Assembly (NCBI RefSeq): GCF_001729745.1
Contig: NZ_CP017186.1
Location: forward strand, 2,480,001 to 2,544,000
DNA from: Enterobacter hormaechei subsp. hoffmannii
Lineage (GTDB): Bacteria; Pseudomonadota; Gammaproteobacteria; Enterobacterales; Enterobacteriaceae
Direction of reading: 5' to 3'
Length of the DNA stretch: 64,000 nt
Shown: piece by piece, positions 20,848 through 32,000 of the stretch
Position numbering within the stretch: position 1 is the stretch's first letter
How the letters are laid out: every line of letters starts with the position of its first letter
The notes under the pieces: model-generated
The model's database searches: none
Told to the model about the DNA's origin: nothing
What the model saw: only the letters and a program-made list of their open reading frames with translations
Made by a program: the position numbers and the translations under genes

Positions 20848-22245
20848 TTACTTGTTTTTCTTGGTATTACGGCCATATACCAGCCAGGTGATAACCACAC
20901 AGGCGATATAGAAGACGAGGAATACCTTCATCGCACCCGCCGGAGAGCCGGTCAGATCCAGTGAGATACCGAACGCTTTTGGAATAAAGAAGCCGCCAAT
21001 CGCGCCAATCGCAGAGATAAACCCAAGCGCCGCAGCAGTATCGGTGGCGGCTTCACGCATCGCCTGCTCGTCGCTCCCGCCCTGCGCTTTCACGCGGTCC
21101 ATGGTCAGCTTGCGGAAGATGACAGAGATCATCTGGAAAGTAGACGCACTGCCCAGCCCGGCGGTCAGGAACAGCACCATGAAGACGCCGAAGAAGGCAA
21201 AGAAGTTACCTCCCTCACCACCCGCAGGCAGCGTCAGGAACAGCAGTGCACAGAAGATGGCCATCAATACAAAGTTCACCAGCGTAACGCGCGTTCCGCC
21301 CAGACGGTCGGAGATCATCCCGCCCAGCGAACGTGCCAGCGCGCCAATAAACGGACCGAAGAAGGCAAACTGAAGGATCTGTACGTCCGGGAACTGGGTT
21401 TTCGACAGCATGGCAAAGCCTGCGGAGAAACCGATGAACGAGCCGAAGGTCGCCAGATACAGCAGTGCCATTACCCACAGGTGGCCACGTTTCAGAACCG
21501 GCAGCTGCTCGCTCAGGGACGCTTTGGACGCGGACAGGTCGTTCATGAAGAACCATGCCGCTAGGGTAAAGACCACCAGGAACGGTACCCAAATCCAGGA
21601 GGCATTTTGCAGGAACAGCACTGAACCGTCGGGCTGCGTCACACCGCCGCCGCCAAACGCCGCAAAGATGGAGACCGAGATCGCCAGCGGAGCAATCAGC
21701 TGCATCACGCTCACGCCCATGTTACCCAGACCGCCGTTAATGCCCAGCGCACCACCCTGCTTCGCTTTCGGGAAGAAGAAGCTGATGTTTGCCATACTGG
21801 ACGCAAAGTTCGCCCCCGCAAAGCCGCACAGCAGAGAGATAATCACGAACACGCTAAACGGTGTAGAGGTATCCTGCACCGCAAAACCGAGCCACACGCA
21901 CGGCACGATCATGATCCCGGTACTGAAAGCCGTCCAGCGACGACCACCAAAGACCGGCACCATAAACGCGTAAGGAACGCGCAGCAGTGCGCCTGAAAGC
22001 GACGGCAATGCAGTCAACATAAATAGCTGATCGGTGGTAAAGGTAAAACCCACTTTTGGCAGGTTAACCGCAACCGCACTGAACAACATCCAGACGCAAA
22101 ACGCCAGTAACAGACATGGCACGGAAATCCACAGATTACGACTTGCTATACGGTGGCCGCGCTGTTGCCAGAACGCCGGATCCTCTGGACGCCAGTCTGT
22201 AATAACGGCACCAGTTTCCCTTTCGGGAGCGGAAGAGTGACTCAT
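20848..22245 (-). CDS. narK: Nitrate/nitrite antiporter NarK
   Basis: Major-facilitator transporter exchanging external nitrate for internal nitrite during nitrate respiration. It has 465 residues from the ATG at 22245 (MSHSSAPERE); a GTG two codons upstream is rejected because it overlaps the AGAGG ribosome site. Twelve membrane segments are visible. Both nitrate-signature glycine-rich stretches are present: GFAGANFASSMANISFFFP near residue 140-160, and AALGFISAIGAIGGFFIPKAF near 410. It lies upstream of narG on the same strand and is divergent from narXL. Confidence 0.97.
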   Translation of the reverse strand: MSHSSAPERETGAVITDWRPEDPAFWQQRGHRIASRNLWISVPCLLLAFCVWMLFSAVAVNLPKVGFTFTTDQLFMLTALPSLSGALLRVPYAFMVPVFGGRRWTAFSTGIMIVPCVWLGFAVQDTSTPFSVFVIISLLCGFAGANFASSMANISFFFPKAKQGGALGINGGLGNMGVSVMQLIAPLAISVSIFAAFGGGGVTQPDGSVLFLQNASWIWVPFLVVFTLAAWFFMNDLSASKASLSEQLPVLKRGHLWVMALLYLATFGSFIGFSAGFAMLSKTQFPDVQILQFAFFGPFIGALARSLGGMISDRLGGTRVTLVNFVLMAIFCALLFLTLPAGGEGGNFFAFFGVFMVLFLTAGLGSASTFQMISVIFRKLTMDRVKAQGGSDEQAMREAATDTAAALGFISAIGAIGGFFIPKAFGISLDLTGSPAGAMKVFLVFYIACVVITWLVYGRNTKKNK

Positions 22246-22303
22246 AGACACCTCTGATTCTCGAATGATGCTGCAAACATTAGGGCTTTAGGGCGGCGGT
22301 AAG

Positions 22304-22317
22304 TTGATATAAATCAA
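22304..22317. promoter_or_regulatory. FNR box of the narK promoter
   Basis: TTGAT-ATAA-ATCAA, a perfect consensus, lies about 66 bases upstream of the narK ATG. With the centre at -41.5 the transcript would start near 22269, with a TAATGT -10-like hexamer at 22277-22282 on the minus strand. Confidence 0.75.
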
Positions 22318-22354
22318 AGGAAAAGTGGGAGGTTTTGCGGCGAAAAAAAAGCCA

Positions 22355-22370
22355 TCACTCTTAATGAGTA
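22355..22370. promoter_or_regulatory. NarL 7-2-7-like site upstream of narK
   Basis: On the minus strand TACTCAT, two bases, then AGAGTGA. The first heptamer fits TACYNMT exactly and the second is degenerate. It lies about 52 bases upstream of the FNR box, i.e. near -94; NarL binds near -89 at E. coli narK. Confidence 0.5.
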
Positions 22371-22554
22371 GATGCAAAACGTAAAAAAGGTGTGGTTTTT
22401 CACGGTGCTGACGCATCCCTGCTTCGTCCACCCACTAACCGTTACCTGTCTGGCAATTTAGAGGTAATCCTTTATTGGTATGGGTATACTCCAGGGTATG
22501 CACCAGAATAGCGCCATTCCTGCAATCAGGTCACGTCAGGAGCCCGGCAACTCT

Positions 22555-24351
22555 ATGTTAAAAAGATGTTTATCTCCGCTGACGCTGGTTAACCAGCTGG
22601 CGCTTATTGTTCTGCTGTCCACCGCTATCGGTGTGACCGGCATGGCTATTTCTGGCTGGCTGGTACAGGGTGTGCAGGGTAATGCGCATGCCATCAACGA
22701 GGCAGGCTCGCTACGTATGCAGAGTTACCGGCTGCTGGCGTCGGTGCCGCTGACGCAGGCTGACCAACCGCTTATCGACGAAATGGAGCGTACCGCATTC
22801 AGCCCTGAACTGGAAAGAGCCGCCATCCGTGACGGCCAGCAATCTCAGCTTAAGGCGCTTCAGGGCTACTGGCATACCCAGCTGGAGCCCGGGTTAAAGC
22901 GGGCGGAAGACCGGGAAACGGTCGCCCAGGATGTCGCCGGGTTTGTGTCACGCATCGATCATCTCGTCTCCTCGTTCGATCGCACCACAGAGTTACGCAT
23001 TGACCGCGTGGTGATGGTTCACCGCGCAATGGCGCTGTTTATGGGTTTGCTGCTGATTTTCACGGTTATCTGGCTGCGCGCGCGGTTGCTTAACCCCTGG
23101 AAGCAACTCCTGGCGATGGCCCGCGCCGTCACACAGCGCGATTTTACCCAACGCACGCACATCAGCGGGCGCAACGAAATGGCGATGCTCGGCGAGGCGC
23201 TCAACACCATGTCGGCGGAGCTATCTGAAAGCTACGCGATACTGGAAAAACGCGTTCAGGAGAAAACCGCCGGGCTTGAGCAGAAAAATGAGATCCTCTC
23301 TTTCCTCTGGCAGGCGAACCGTCGCCTGCATATGCAGGTACCGCTTTGCGAGCGTCTCTCGCCGGTACTGAACGGCCTGCAAAACCTGACTCTGCTCCAC
23401 GATCTTGAGCTACGGGTTTACGACGTTGAAGATGAGGAAAACCATCAGGAATTTACCTGTCAGTCGGACATCTCCTGCGACGATAAAGGGTGTCATCTTT
23501 GCCCGCGCGGCTTGCCGCCGCTTACCACCAGCGGCACGACCCTCAAGTGGCGGCTGATGGACAGCCATACCCAGTACGGTATTTTGCTGGCCACCCTGCC
23601 CGCCGGACGTCACCTGAGCCACGACCAGCAGCAGCTGGTCGATACTCTTGTAGAGCAGCTCACGGCCACGCTGGCGCTCGACCGTCACCAGGAAAAACAG
23701 CAGCAGCTGATCGTGATGGAGGAGCGCGCCACCATCGCTCGCGAGCTGCACGACTCCATCGCCCAGTCCCTCTCCTGCATGAAGATGCAGGTGAGTTGCC
23801 TGCAAATGCAGGACGAAGGCATGCCCGAGAGCAGCAAACAGCTGCTCAGCCAGATCCGCAACGAGCTTAACACCTCGTGGATTCAGCTTCGCGAGCTGCT
23901 GACCACCTTCCGTTTACAGCTCACCGAGCCGGGGCTACGCCCTGCGCTGGAGTCCAGCTGTCAGGAGTTTAGTGCCCGGCTGGGCTTCCCGGTGAAGCTG
24001 GATTACCAGTTGCCACCGCGTTTTGTCCCCTCTCACCAGGCGATCCATCTGCTGCAAATTGCCCGTGAAGCCCTGAGCAACGTGCTCAAGCATGCCGAGG
24101 CGACGGCCGTCACGGTCACCGTCAGCTGCCAGGATAATCAGGTGAAGCTCAGGGTTCAGGATAACGGCCGCGGCGTGCCGGAAAATGCCGAACGAACGAA
24201 CCATTATGGTTTAATCATCATGCGAGACCGCGCGCAAAGCCTGCGCGGTGATTGCCAGGTTCGCCGGGGAGAGTCAGGTGGCACCGAAGTCGTGGTCACC
24301 TTTATACCCGAAAAGCCCCTCATAACTGCTCAAGGAGAAAACCATGACTAA
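22555..24351 (+). CDS. narX: Nitrate/nitrite sensor histidine kinase NarX
   Basis: Inner-membrane sensor that phosphorylates NarL (and NarP) in response to nitrate. It has 598 residues from the ATG at 22555 ([12 protein letters not shown]), not the in-frame codon 75 bases upstream. Two membrane segments flank a periplasmic four-helix domain with the nitrate-binding P-box [19 protein letters not shown] and signalling-helix regions follow, then a cysteine-rich central module ([18 protein letters not shown]). HisKA_3 with the phosphoacceptor His in [10 protein letters not shown] (about 399) and an HATPase domain complete it. It overlaps narL by eight bases. Confidence 0.97.
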   Translation: MLKRCLSPLTLVNQLALIVLLSTAIGVTGMAISGWLVQGVQGNAHAINEAGSLRMQSYRLLASVPLTQADQPLIDEMERTAFSPELERAAIRDGQQSQLKALQGYWHTQLEPGLKRAEDRETVAQDVAGFVSRIDHLVSSFDRTTELRIDRVVMVHRAMALFMGLLLIFTVIWLRARLLNPWKQLLAMARAVTQRDFTQRTHISGRNEMAMLGEALNTMSAELSESYAILEKRVQEKTAGLEQKNEILSFLWQANRRLHMQVPLCERLSPVLNGLQNLTLLHDLELRVYDVEDEENHQEFTCQSDISCDDKGCHLCPRGLPPLTTSGTTLKWRLMDSHTQYGILLATLPAGRHLSHDQQQLVDTLVEQLTATLALDRHQEKQQQLIVMEERATIARELHDSIAQSLSCMKMQVSCLQMQDEGMPESSKQLLSQIRNELNTSWIQLRELLTTFRLQLTEPGLRPALESSCQEFSARLGFPVKLDYQLPPRFVPSHQAIHLLQIAREALSNVLKHAEATAVTVTVSCQDNQVKLRVQDNGRGVPENAERTNHYGLIIMRDRAQSLRGDCQVRRGESGGTEVVVTFIPEKPLITAQGENHD

Positions 24352-24994
24352 TCAGGAACCGGCATCTATCCTGTTGATTGACGATCATCCGATGCTGCGC
24401 ACTGGCGTTAAACAGCTTGTCAGCATGGCGCCCGATATCACCGTCGTCGGGGAAGCCAGCAACGGCGAACAGGGTATTGAACTTGCCGAATCGCTCGATC
24501 CTGATTTGATCTTGCTCGATCTCAACATGCCGGGCATGAATGGCCTGGAAACCCTCGACAAGCTGCGGGAGAAATCCCTCTCTGGCCGGGTGGTGGTCTT
24601 CAGCGTCTCAAACCATGAAGAAGACGTGGTCACCGCCCTCAAGCGGGGGGCAGACGGCTATCTGCTGAAAGATATGGAGCCGGAAGATCTGCTCAAGGCG
24701 CTGCAACAGGCTGCCGCAGGCGAGATGGTGCTGAGTGAAGCGTTAACGCCGGTACTGGCCGCCAGCCTGCGTGCGAACCGCGCCACGTCTGACCGTGACG
24801 TCAGCCAGTTGACCCCGCGCGAGCGCGACATTCTGAAGCTGATTGCTCAGGGTCTGCCGAACAAAATGATCGCCCGCCGTCTGGACATCACCGAGAGCAC
24901 GGTCAAAGTGCATGTCAAACACATGCTGAAGAAAATGAAGTTAAAATCCCGCGTCGAAGCCGCCGTCTGGGTGCATCAGGAGCGCATTTTTTAA
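24344..24994 (+). CDS. narL: Nitrate response regulator NarL
   Basis: LuxR/FixJ-type response regulator that activates narGHJI and narK and represses alternative respiration genes. It has 216 residues. The receiver domain has D13/D14, phosphoacceptor D59 (LLDLNMPG) and the conserved Lys in LLKDM. The C-terminal helix-turn-helix runs from about 150 ([15 protein letters not shown]). It is nearly identical to E. coli NarL and translationally coupled to narX. Confidence 0.98.
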   Translation: MTNQEPASILLIDDHPMLRTGVKQLVSMAPDITVVGEASNGEQGIELAESLDPDLILLDLNMPGMNGLETLDKLREKSLSGRVVVFSVSNHEEDVVTALKRGADGYLLKDMEPEDLLKALQQAAAGEMVLSEALTPVLAASLRANRATSDRDVSQLTPRERDILKLIAQGLPNKMIARRLDITESTVKVHVKHMLKKMKLKSRVEAAVWVHQERIF

Positions 24995-24995
24995 C

Positions 24996-26414
24996 TTACT
25001 CATCCGGCAGCAACTTCCACCGTGGATCGTCGGCAGGCATTGCGACGAGCGGTTGCACCACGGAAAGCGTGATCTCATTGGAGGAGACACGCTGCCCATC
25101 CTTATCTTCCACCACGGCCGTAAGCCGCCATTCGTTTTTCGCCCCTTCCGCGTCGTTCCAGGCGGGCATGATTATGCTCCAGCCATCGCTGCTGTTGCTG
25201 TTTGCCGGTGAGGTCAGGCTGAGCGCCTGGGTATCACCCAGCCAGTGGATCTGACGGATACCGTGCGTGCTGCGAATTTGCAGCTTCAGCATCACAGTTT
25301 CGCCTGGCTTAAGATCCCACGGCGGCGTGGCCAGATAGACCGAGAGGGTTTTACGCTGACGGAATTCCATCACGGGCAGATTATCACGCTCAGGTGAATC
25401 ATAGCGGCTGCCCCGCAGCGAGCGCGTCGCCGCCACTTCCCCGGCGGAAAGCTGTTTCGCCAGCGGCACGCCAAAGCGATAGTTGAGCTTCAGCCCGAGG
25501 TTATTCTGGCTAACGCCGCTCTCCCCCTGCTTATGGGCAGCCGTCAGGGTGACCAGCGGAACGGGGGTATAGTTCAGCCCCAGGTTGACCGCAACCGGGT
25601 TGTGATACCCCGTACCGCTGTTAAACAGATCGACGTTATCGCCAAAATACTGTTCAAAGCTGACGCTGGTGTTAAGGTGATGAAACCAGGGAAGCCAGGC
25701 TTTGGCCGTTACGTCGTACCCGCGCGCCATGCGCTGCTCCCGGATGTCGGAACGCGGCTGCCAGCCAGCGAACGGCTGGTAGTAATTGGCCGACAGGCGA
25801 AGGTTTTCGCCCCACGCCTCTGCGCCCAGTCCGGCACGTTGCAGGTTGTCTTCCAGCAGGTTGTCGTAAAAAGTGTTGTAGCCCAGCAGCCAGTTTCCGG
25901 CAACCCAGCGCTGCCCGATCCCGACGTTGCTCACCAGCCCGTCTGTCTGCTGCGTCAGGCCAAGCTGGCTCCAGCTCAGATAGCGGGTGTTGTCGTTCCA
26001 GGGGATAAACCAGCTTCCGCTGCTGCCGTTAAAGTTACCGTCGTCATCCACCAGTACATTGACATTGGCGTTACCCCAGGGGGAAAGCCAGGATTCAATC
26101 TGCTCGTTGACTTCCCCGCTGACGGCATCCCGCACCTTGCCAAACGCGAACTGTCGCGCCTGCTGCCCGGCCGTCAGGCCGTTATCGATCATACTGGCTT
26201 CACCGAAGGCCTTTGCCATTTCAGCCAGGTGTTTTTCGCCTTCGGTAGTCGGTTGCGCCATACCGAGATCCGGCAGACTATCGCCGTTGTTATCAAACGG
26301 ATTTTGCGCCTGCTGCACGAAGGATTTCGGCGCACCGTGAACGGCTCCAGCCGTAAAAAGGGGGAGTAACAGCAAAAAACGGATGCGGGACGATACAGCC
26401 TTCAACGTCGTCAA
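24996..26414 (-). CDS. ychO: Inverse-autotransporter/invasin-like protein YchO
   Basis: Predicted outer-membrane protein of the intimin/invasin (inverse autotransporter) family. It has 472 residues. A signal peptide (hydrophobic residues 12-26, ending near VHGAPKS) is followed by a beta-barrel domain (about 60-330) with repeated aromatic-ended strands, and then one Ig-like domain (about 350-460). It lacks the long passenger of true invasins. It is convergent with narL, as in E. coli. The frame begins with TTG at 26414; no ATG gives a complete signal peptide, so the start is uncertain. Confidence 0.85.
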   Translation of the reverse strand: MTTLKAVSSRIRFLLLLPLFTAGAVHGAPKSFVQQAQNPFDNNGDSLPDLGMAQPTTEGEKHLAEMAKAFGEASMIDNGLTAGQQARQFAFGKVRDAVSGEVNEQIESWLSPWGNANVNVLVDDDGNFNGSSGSWFIPWNDNTRYLSWSQLGLTQQTDGLVSNVGIGQRWVAGNWLLGYNTFYDNLLEDNLQRAGLGAEAWGENLRLSANYYQPFAGWQPRSDIREQRMARGYDVTAKAWLPWFHHLNTSVSFEQYFGDNVDLFNSGTGYHNPVAVNLGLNYTPVPLVTLTAAHKQGESGVSQNNLGLKLNYRFGVPLAKQLSAGEVAATRSLRGSRYDSPERDNLPVMEFRQRKTLSVYLATPPWDLKPGETVMLKLQIRSTHGIRQIHWLGDTQALSLTSPANSNSSDGWSIIMPAWNDAEGAKNEWRLTAVVEDKDGQRVSSNEITLSVVQPLVAMPADDPRWKLLPDE

Positions 26415-26512
26415 TCAGAACCTGTGTTTATGAACAAACACTTATTATGTTAACGCCATAAGCCCTGAAAACCAGTCTTAACAGAAATTTCAGGAATATC
26501 CTGAACAGAATT

Positions 26513-26578
26513 GTCGGGTGGCGGCTTCGCCTTACCCGACCTACAAATTCGTGCCGGTGCGAAGCCGCCACCTGACGC
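26513..26578. repeat. REP-like element with 14-bp inverted repeat
   Basis: GGTGGCGGCTTCGC (26517-26530) is the exact reverse complement of GCGAAGCCGCCACC (26559-26572), with a REP core between. It sits between ychO and the end of nasA, and may stabilise or terminate nas mRNA. Confidence 0.7.
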
Positions 26579-26588
26579 CTTTACACTA

Positions 26589-29066
26589 TTATCCCAACAG
26601 CCCTTTCAGCTCCGGCAGGCAGGAGCCGCAGTTCGTACCGCAACGCAGCTTCACGCCCAGCGCTGCGGCAGAATTACAGCCTCCGGCTATCGCCTTACGT
26701 ATCGTATTTTCACCCACGCTAAAGCAGCTACAGATAATTCGCCCGGGATCTGCATCTTCGCCCGGCCGTTGTCCGTGCAGCAGCGCGTGGCGTTCAGCGA
26801 GTTGTACGGGCGCAGCAGCAAAGGCTTCTTCAATAAACGCATGCGCCAGCGCCGGCAGCGTATGGCCCTCCCAGTAGCCCAGCATCAGCTCGCCGTGATG
26901 CCAGGCGAGCACGCTGCTGCGTTCTCCCGTCTGTGCCACCTGTAACTGCCAGCCCCGACCGCTGGCGTACGCCATGACCCACGACAGCAACGGCTGCTCC
27001 CCCGCCACCGTCAGACGTGAGGCTTTACGCCACCAGCATACCGACGGCGGCAGCGCTGGCAACTCGCGGGCATACAGCTCCCCCTGCCAGGCGGGTAGCC
27101 AGGGCAGGATCCTCACCGCGGTTTGTTTACTCTCCGGCTGGCCGGACCAGGCATCAACCCGCCCTTCCACCAGCGCGTTGACCTTCCCCTGCCGGGCAAA
27201 CTGCGCGTTCCAGTGCATCGGCGCAAACAGCTCGCCCGCACGCTGTGCGGTAGAGATACGTACTCTGGCAACCATGACCCCGCGCGGGGAACTTATCCGC
27301 GCCAGCTGGCCGTCAGTCAGCCCCGCGCGCGCCGCATCGGTTGCGTTCATCTCAATAAAAGGCTCATCGATATGCTGCATCAGGCGCGGAACATACCCCG
27401 TGCGCGTCATGGTGTGCCACTGATCGCGGATCCGCCCGGTATTCAGTATCAAGGGGTACAATTCGTCGACGCCTGCCCCATGTGAGAAAGGATCAACCGG
27501 TACAAGATTTCTTTGCGGGAAATCACCGGCATGCCACTGATAAGGCGCCAGCTCGTCCCACGCCTCTCGCGACAGCGACGCCAGTTCGCGCAGGTTTAGC
27601 GCCCGTTCGCCGTTATTTTCAAACGCCGTCAGCGCCGCATGTTCACAAAATATCTCATGAGGGTGTTCCCAGGCGAAGGCATCGCCATAACCGAGCTGCT
27701 CTGCGATCCGGGCGATGATCCACCAGTCCGGTCTGGCCTCGCCCGGCGCAGGCAGAAACGCGCGCTGGCGCGAAATACGCCGCTCGGAATTGGTCACCGT
27801 TCCGTCTTTTTCGCCCCAGCCCAGGGCGGGAAAACGGATATGAGCAAACCGGCTGGTGTCCGTCTCATGCATCACCTCAGATACTATAACCAGCGGGCAG
27901 GCTGCCAGGGCCTGGCACACCGCGTGGCTGTCGGGAAGTGACACGGCAGGATTGGTGCCCATGATCCACACCGCCTTCACCTCGCCGCGGGCAATCGCGT
28001 CAAACAGCTCTACCGCCATCAGCCCCGGCGTTTGTGCCAGCCGCTCGGTTCCCCAGAAACGCGCCACGCGCGAAAGATCGTCCGGCTCGAAGTTCATGTG
28101 CGCCGCCAGCTGGTTCGCCAGCCCCCCCACTTCCCGCCCGCCCATGGCGTTTGGCTGTCCGGTCAGCGAAAACGGGCCGCAGCCCGAACGGTTGAACTTC
28201 CCGCTGGCAAGATGCACGTTAATGATGGCGTTACACTTGTCGCTGCCGCTGGAGGACTGGTTGATCCCCATGGTGTAGAGCGTGATCGCGCGTGGCGCAG
28301 TGACAAACCAGTCGTAGAAGGTGCCAATCTCGTCTGAAGGCAGATCGCAAAACGCGGCCACGTGAGGAATCGGCCACTCGCCGCTACCCTGAATCAGATT
28401 GAGCAACCCCACAAACAGCCCGGCGTCGCTGCCGGGCTTAAGCGCCAGATGCAGGTCAGCGACATCGCAGGTGGCGGTTTTGCGCGGATCGATCACGACC
28501 ACTTTCATCTGCGGGTTGCTGCGTTTTGCCTGCACCAGCCGCTGATACAGCACCGGATGCGTCCAGGCCGCGTTTGAGCCAACGAGTACCACCAGATCGC
28601 TGTTTTCCACGTCCTCGTAGCTGCACGGCACAATGTCTTCACCGAAGGCGCGTTTGTAGCCCACCACCGCCGACGACATGCACAGCCGCGAGTTGGTATC
28701 AATGTTCGCCGCCCCGATAAAGCCTTTCATCAGCTTGTTGGCCGCATAGTAATCCTCGGTCAACAGCTGGCCGGAGGCATAAAACGCCACCGCCTGCGGC
28801 CCCCATTCGTTGATGATCTTCCGTAGCCGCTCGCCCGCTTCACCCAGCGCCTGCGGCCATGCCACCTCCATGCCGTCAACAACCGGGCGCAGCAGACGTC
28901 CCTGCAACCCCGTCGTTTCCCCGAGGGCAGATCCTTTTACGCACAGGCGACCAAAGTTCGCCGGATGAGTTTCATCCCCACGAACGCTTACCGCGCCATC
29001 TTCCACACTGGCGACCACGCCGCAGCCCACCCCGCAGTAAGGGCACGTTGTACGGGTTTCCGTCAT
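26589..29066 (-). CDS. nasA: Assimilatory nitrate reductase catalytic subunit NasA
   Basis: Cytoplasmic molybdoenzyme reducing nitrate to nitrite for nitrogen assimilation. It has 825 residues from the ATG at 29066, which overlaps the upstream stop in an ATGA. The N-terminal [4Fe-4S] ligands are C8, C11, C15 and C42 (CPYCGVGC; GRLCVKG). The Mo-ligand cysteine is C129 in NSRLCMSS, and bis-MGD-binding domains follow. The C-terminal about 60 residues are a BFD-like [2Fe-2S] domain (ICSCFSVGENTI ... CGTNCGSC), as in Klebsiella NasA. It is last in the nas operon and receives electrons from the NasC module. Confidence 0.95.
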   Translation of the reverse strand: MTETRTTCPYCGVGCGVVASVEDGAVSVRGDETHPANFGRLCVKGSALGETTGLQGRLLRPVVDGMEVAWPQALGEAGERLRKIINEWGPQAVAFYASGQLLTEDYYAANKLMKGFIGAANIDTNSRLCMSSAVVGYKRAFGEDIVPCSYEDVENSDLVVLVGSNAAWTHPVLYQRLVQAKRSNPQMKVVVIDPRKTATCDVADLHLALKPGSDAGLFVGLLNLIQGSGEWPIPHVAAFCDLPSDEIGTFYDWFVTAPRAITLYTMGINQSSSGSDKCNAIINVHLASGKFNRSGCGPFSLTGQPNAMGGREVGGLANQLAAHMNFEPDDLSRVARFWGTERLAQTPGLMAVELFDAIARGEVKAVWIMGTNPAVSLPDSHAVCQALAACPLVIVSEVMHETDTSRFAHIRFPALGWGEKDGTVTNSERRISRQRAFLPAPGEARPDWWIIARIAEQLGYGDAFAWEHPHEIFCEHAALTAFENNGERALNLRELASLSREAWDELAPYQWHAGDFPQRNLVPVDPFSHGAGVDELYPLILNTGRIRDQWHTMTRTGYVPRLMQHIDEPFIEMNATDAARAGLTDGQLARISSPRGVMVARVRISTAQRAGELFAPMHWNAQFARQGKVNALVEGRVDAWSGQPESKQTAVRILPWLPAWQGELYARELPALPPSVCWWRKASRLTVAGEQPLLSWVMAYASGRGWQLQVAQTGERSSVLAWHHGELMLGYWEGHTLPALAHAFIEEAFAAAPVQLAERHALLHGQRPGEDADPGRIICSCFSVGENTIRKAIAGGCNSAAALGVKLRCGTNCGSCLPELKGLLG

Positions 29067-32000
29067 GAGGCCTCCGCACGCATCACCAGCTCTTGGCTTC
29101 CAACCCAAACCTTGCCGTTTTCAATTTTTACCGGCCAGGCGCGCACCACGGGTTCGCCGTTCTCCACCTGACACCCATCGCGCAGACGTATGCGCTGCTT
29201 GTAAAGCGGGGAAATCACCACCGGCTCGCCCACTGCATCGCCAAGGATGCCGCGCGAAAGCACGTTCGCGCTGCTGCCCGGCTCCAGGTCGTCCAGGGCA
29301 TAAACGGACGTTCCAAAGCGGAACAGCGCAATCGGTTTTCGGCCAAGCCGCGCGCCGATGCCCGCCTGCTCGGGGATATCATTGATACCGCAAATTTCCT
29401 GCCAGCGCTTGCTCTCCGCCGCGGCAGGGACATTCACCGCGGTGCGGAACAGCGCCAGGCGATCAGGATCGTTGAGGGTGGTTTGCCATTCGCACTGATA
29501 GGTCTCCACCACCCGGGCCATCTCCTGCTCCAGCTCGTGGGCGATCCCAAGGCTGTCGTTCAGGATCACCTCGCGCAGATAGTCGAGGCCGCCTTCCAGG
29601 TTATCCATCCAGGTACTGGTGCGTTGCAGACGATCTGCCGTACGAATGTAGAACATCAGGAAACGGTCAACGGTGCGGATCAGCGTTTCGTCGTCCAGAT
29701 CGCTGGCAAAGAGATCCGCGTGGCGCGGCTTCATCCCGCCGTTGCCGCACAGATAAAGGTTCCAGCCCTTGTCCGTGGCAATCACCCCCACGTCTTTGCT
29801 CTGCGCCTCTGCGCACTCACGGGTACAGCCGGAGACCGCCATTTTGATTTTGTGCGGCGCACGTAACCCCTTGTAGCGATGCTCCAGTTTGACCGCAAGG
29901 CCGGTGGAGTCCTGCACGCCATAGCGACACCAGGTCGACCCGACGCAGGATTTCACCGTGCGCAGGGATTTCCCGTACGCATGTCCGGTCTCAAATCCGG
30001 CCTCCACCAGCGCCTGCCAGATTTCCGGCAACTGTTCGAGCGTGGCGCCAAACAGGTCAATACGCTGTCCGCCGGTGATTTTGCTGTAAAGGCTATAGCG
30101 TTTCGCAATCTGGCCGATGGCGATCAGCCCGTCGGCCGTCACTTCCCCGGCGGGCATGCGCGGCACGATGGAATACGTTCCGTCCTTCTGAATATTGGCA
30201 AAGTAGCGGTCGTTGGTGTCCTGCAGCGGCAGATGCGCCGGTTTCAGCAGGTATTCGTTCCAGCAGGAGGCCAGCACTGATCCCACCAGCGGTTTACAGA
30301 TCTCACAGCCGTGCCCTTGTCCGTAACGGCTGATAAGCTGGTCGAAGGTCCGGATATGGTTGACGCGCACCAGGTGGTATATCTCCTGACGCGAGTACGG
30401 GAAGTGCTCACAGATATCTTTTTTCACCTCCACGCCCTGCTCCGCAAGCTGGAACTCCATCACCTGCTTCACCAGCGCGCTACAGCCTCCGCAGCCGGTC
30501 GCCGCTTTGGTGCACTGCTTAATGGCGCCGATATCCGTTGCGCCCGCGCTTACCGCCTGGCAGATATCCCCTTTGCTGACGTTATGACACGAACAGATCT
30601 GCGCGCTTTCCGGCAGCGCCGCCACGCCCAGCGCTTTCGGCGTGCAGCCTGACGACGCGGGTAAGATCAGCGTTTCCGGCTCTTTTGGCAGACTGATGCC
30701 GTTAAGCATCATCTGCACCAGCGTGGCGTATTCGCTGGCATCGCCCACCAGCACGCCACCCAGCAGGGTTTTGCTGTCGTGACTGACCACAATTTTTTTG
30801 TAGATTTGCTGCGGCCCGTGCGTCCACTGGTAGCTCAGCGCCCCCGGCGTGCGCCCGTGGGCATCGCCAAACGACGCCACATCCACACCCAGCAACTTGA
30901 GTTTGGTACTCATATCCGCGCCGGTGAAGCGCTTCTCCTCACCCGCCAGCACAGCGGCGGCCACGCGCGCCATCTGGTAGCCCGGGGCCACCAGGCCAAA
31001 GATTTTCCCCTCCCACAGCGCGCATTCCCCGATGGCAAGCACGTCCGGGTCGGAGGTCCGGCAGCCGTCGTCAATACAGATCCCGCCGCGCTCGCCAATA
31101 GCCAGCCCGCTGCTGCGCGCCAGCGCGTCCTGCGGTCGAATACCGGCAGAGAAGACGACCATGTCCGTTTCCAGCTGTTCACCATCGGCAAAGCGCAGCA
31201 CCAGCCCGTCGTCTGCGGTGGCAATCTCCGTCGTCGATTTACTGGTGTGTACCCCTACGCCCAGCGCCTCAATTTTCCTGCGCAGCATTGCCGCACCGTC
31301 GCTGTCGAGCTGCACCGCCATCAGGTTCGGCGCAAACTCCACCACGTGGGTTTCCAGCCCTAGCTGCTTAAGCGCATTCGCCGCCTCCAGCCCCAGCAGG
31401 CCGCCGCCAATTACCACGCCGCGGCGAGAGCCTGCCGCATGGGCCGCAATGTTGTCCAGATCGTCGAGGGTGCGGTAGACAAAACAACCCGGCAGATCGC
31501 TGCCCGGAACGGGCGGTACGAACGGGTACGAGCCGGTCGCCAGCACCAGCTTATCCCAGTGGGTTTCATGGCCGCTGGCGGTACGCACAACGTGTGCATC
31601 ACGATCGATAGCGACGATCTGCTGCGAGAGGCGCAGCTCTATACCGTTATCGGCAAAGAACTCCCCCGCCACCAGCGAGAGCGAGTCCGCGCTGCGTCCG
31701 CCAAAATATTCCGACAGATGCACGCGGTCATAGGCCGCATAGCGCTCTTCGCCAAAAACAATAATCTGATACTGCTGATGCAAATTGCGGTTAACGCAGT
31801 CTTCGAGGAAATGATGGCCGACCATACCGTGCCCAACCACCACCAGAGTAGGTTTTGTCATAGCGTTCTGTCCTGCAACCTGCGGTTGCGTTGTGAAACG
31901 ATCGAACAGCCAGTCCGCGTGGGCGGGCGCAGCCGTTGCCAGTAAATCGGTAAAGGTTGCCGCGCTGCGGCAGTCACCCAGCAGCAGCACGCCAGCCAGC

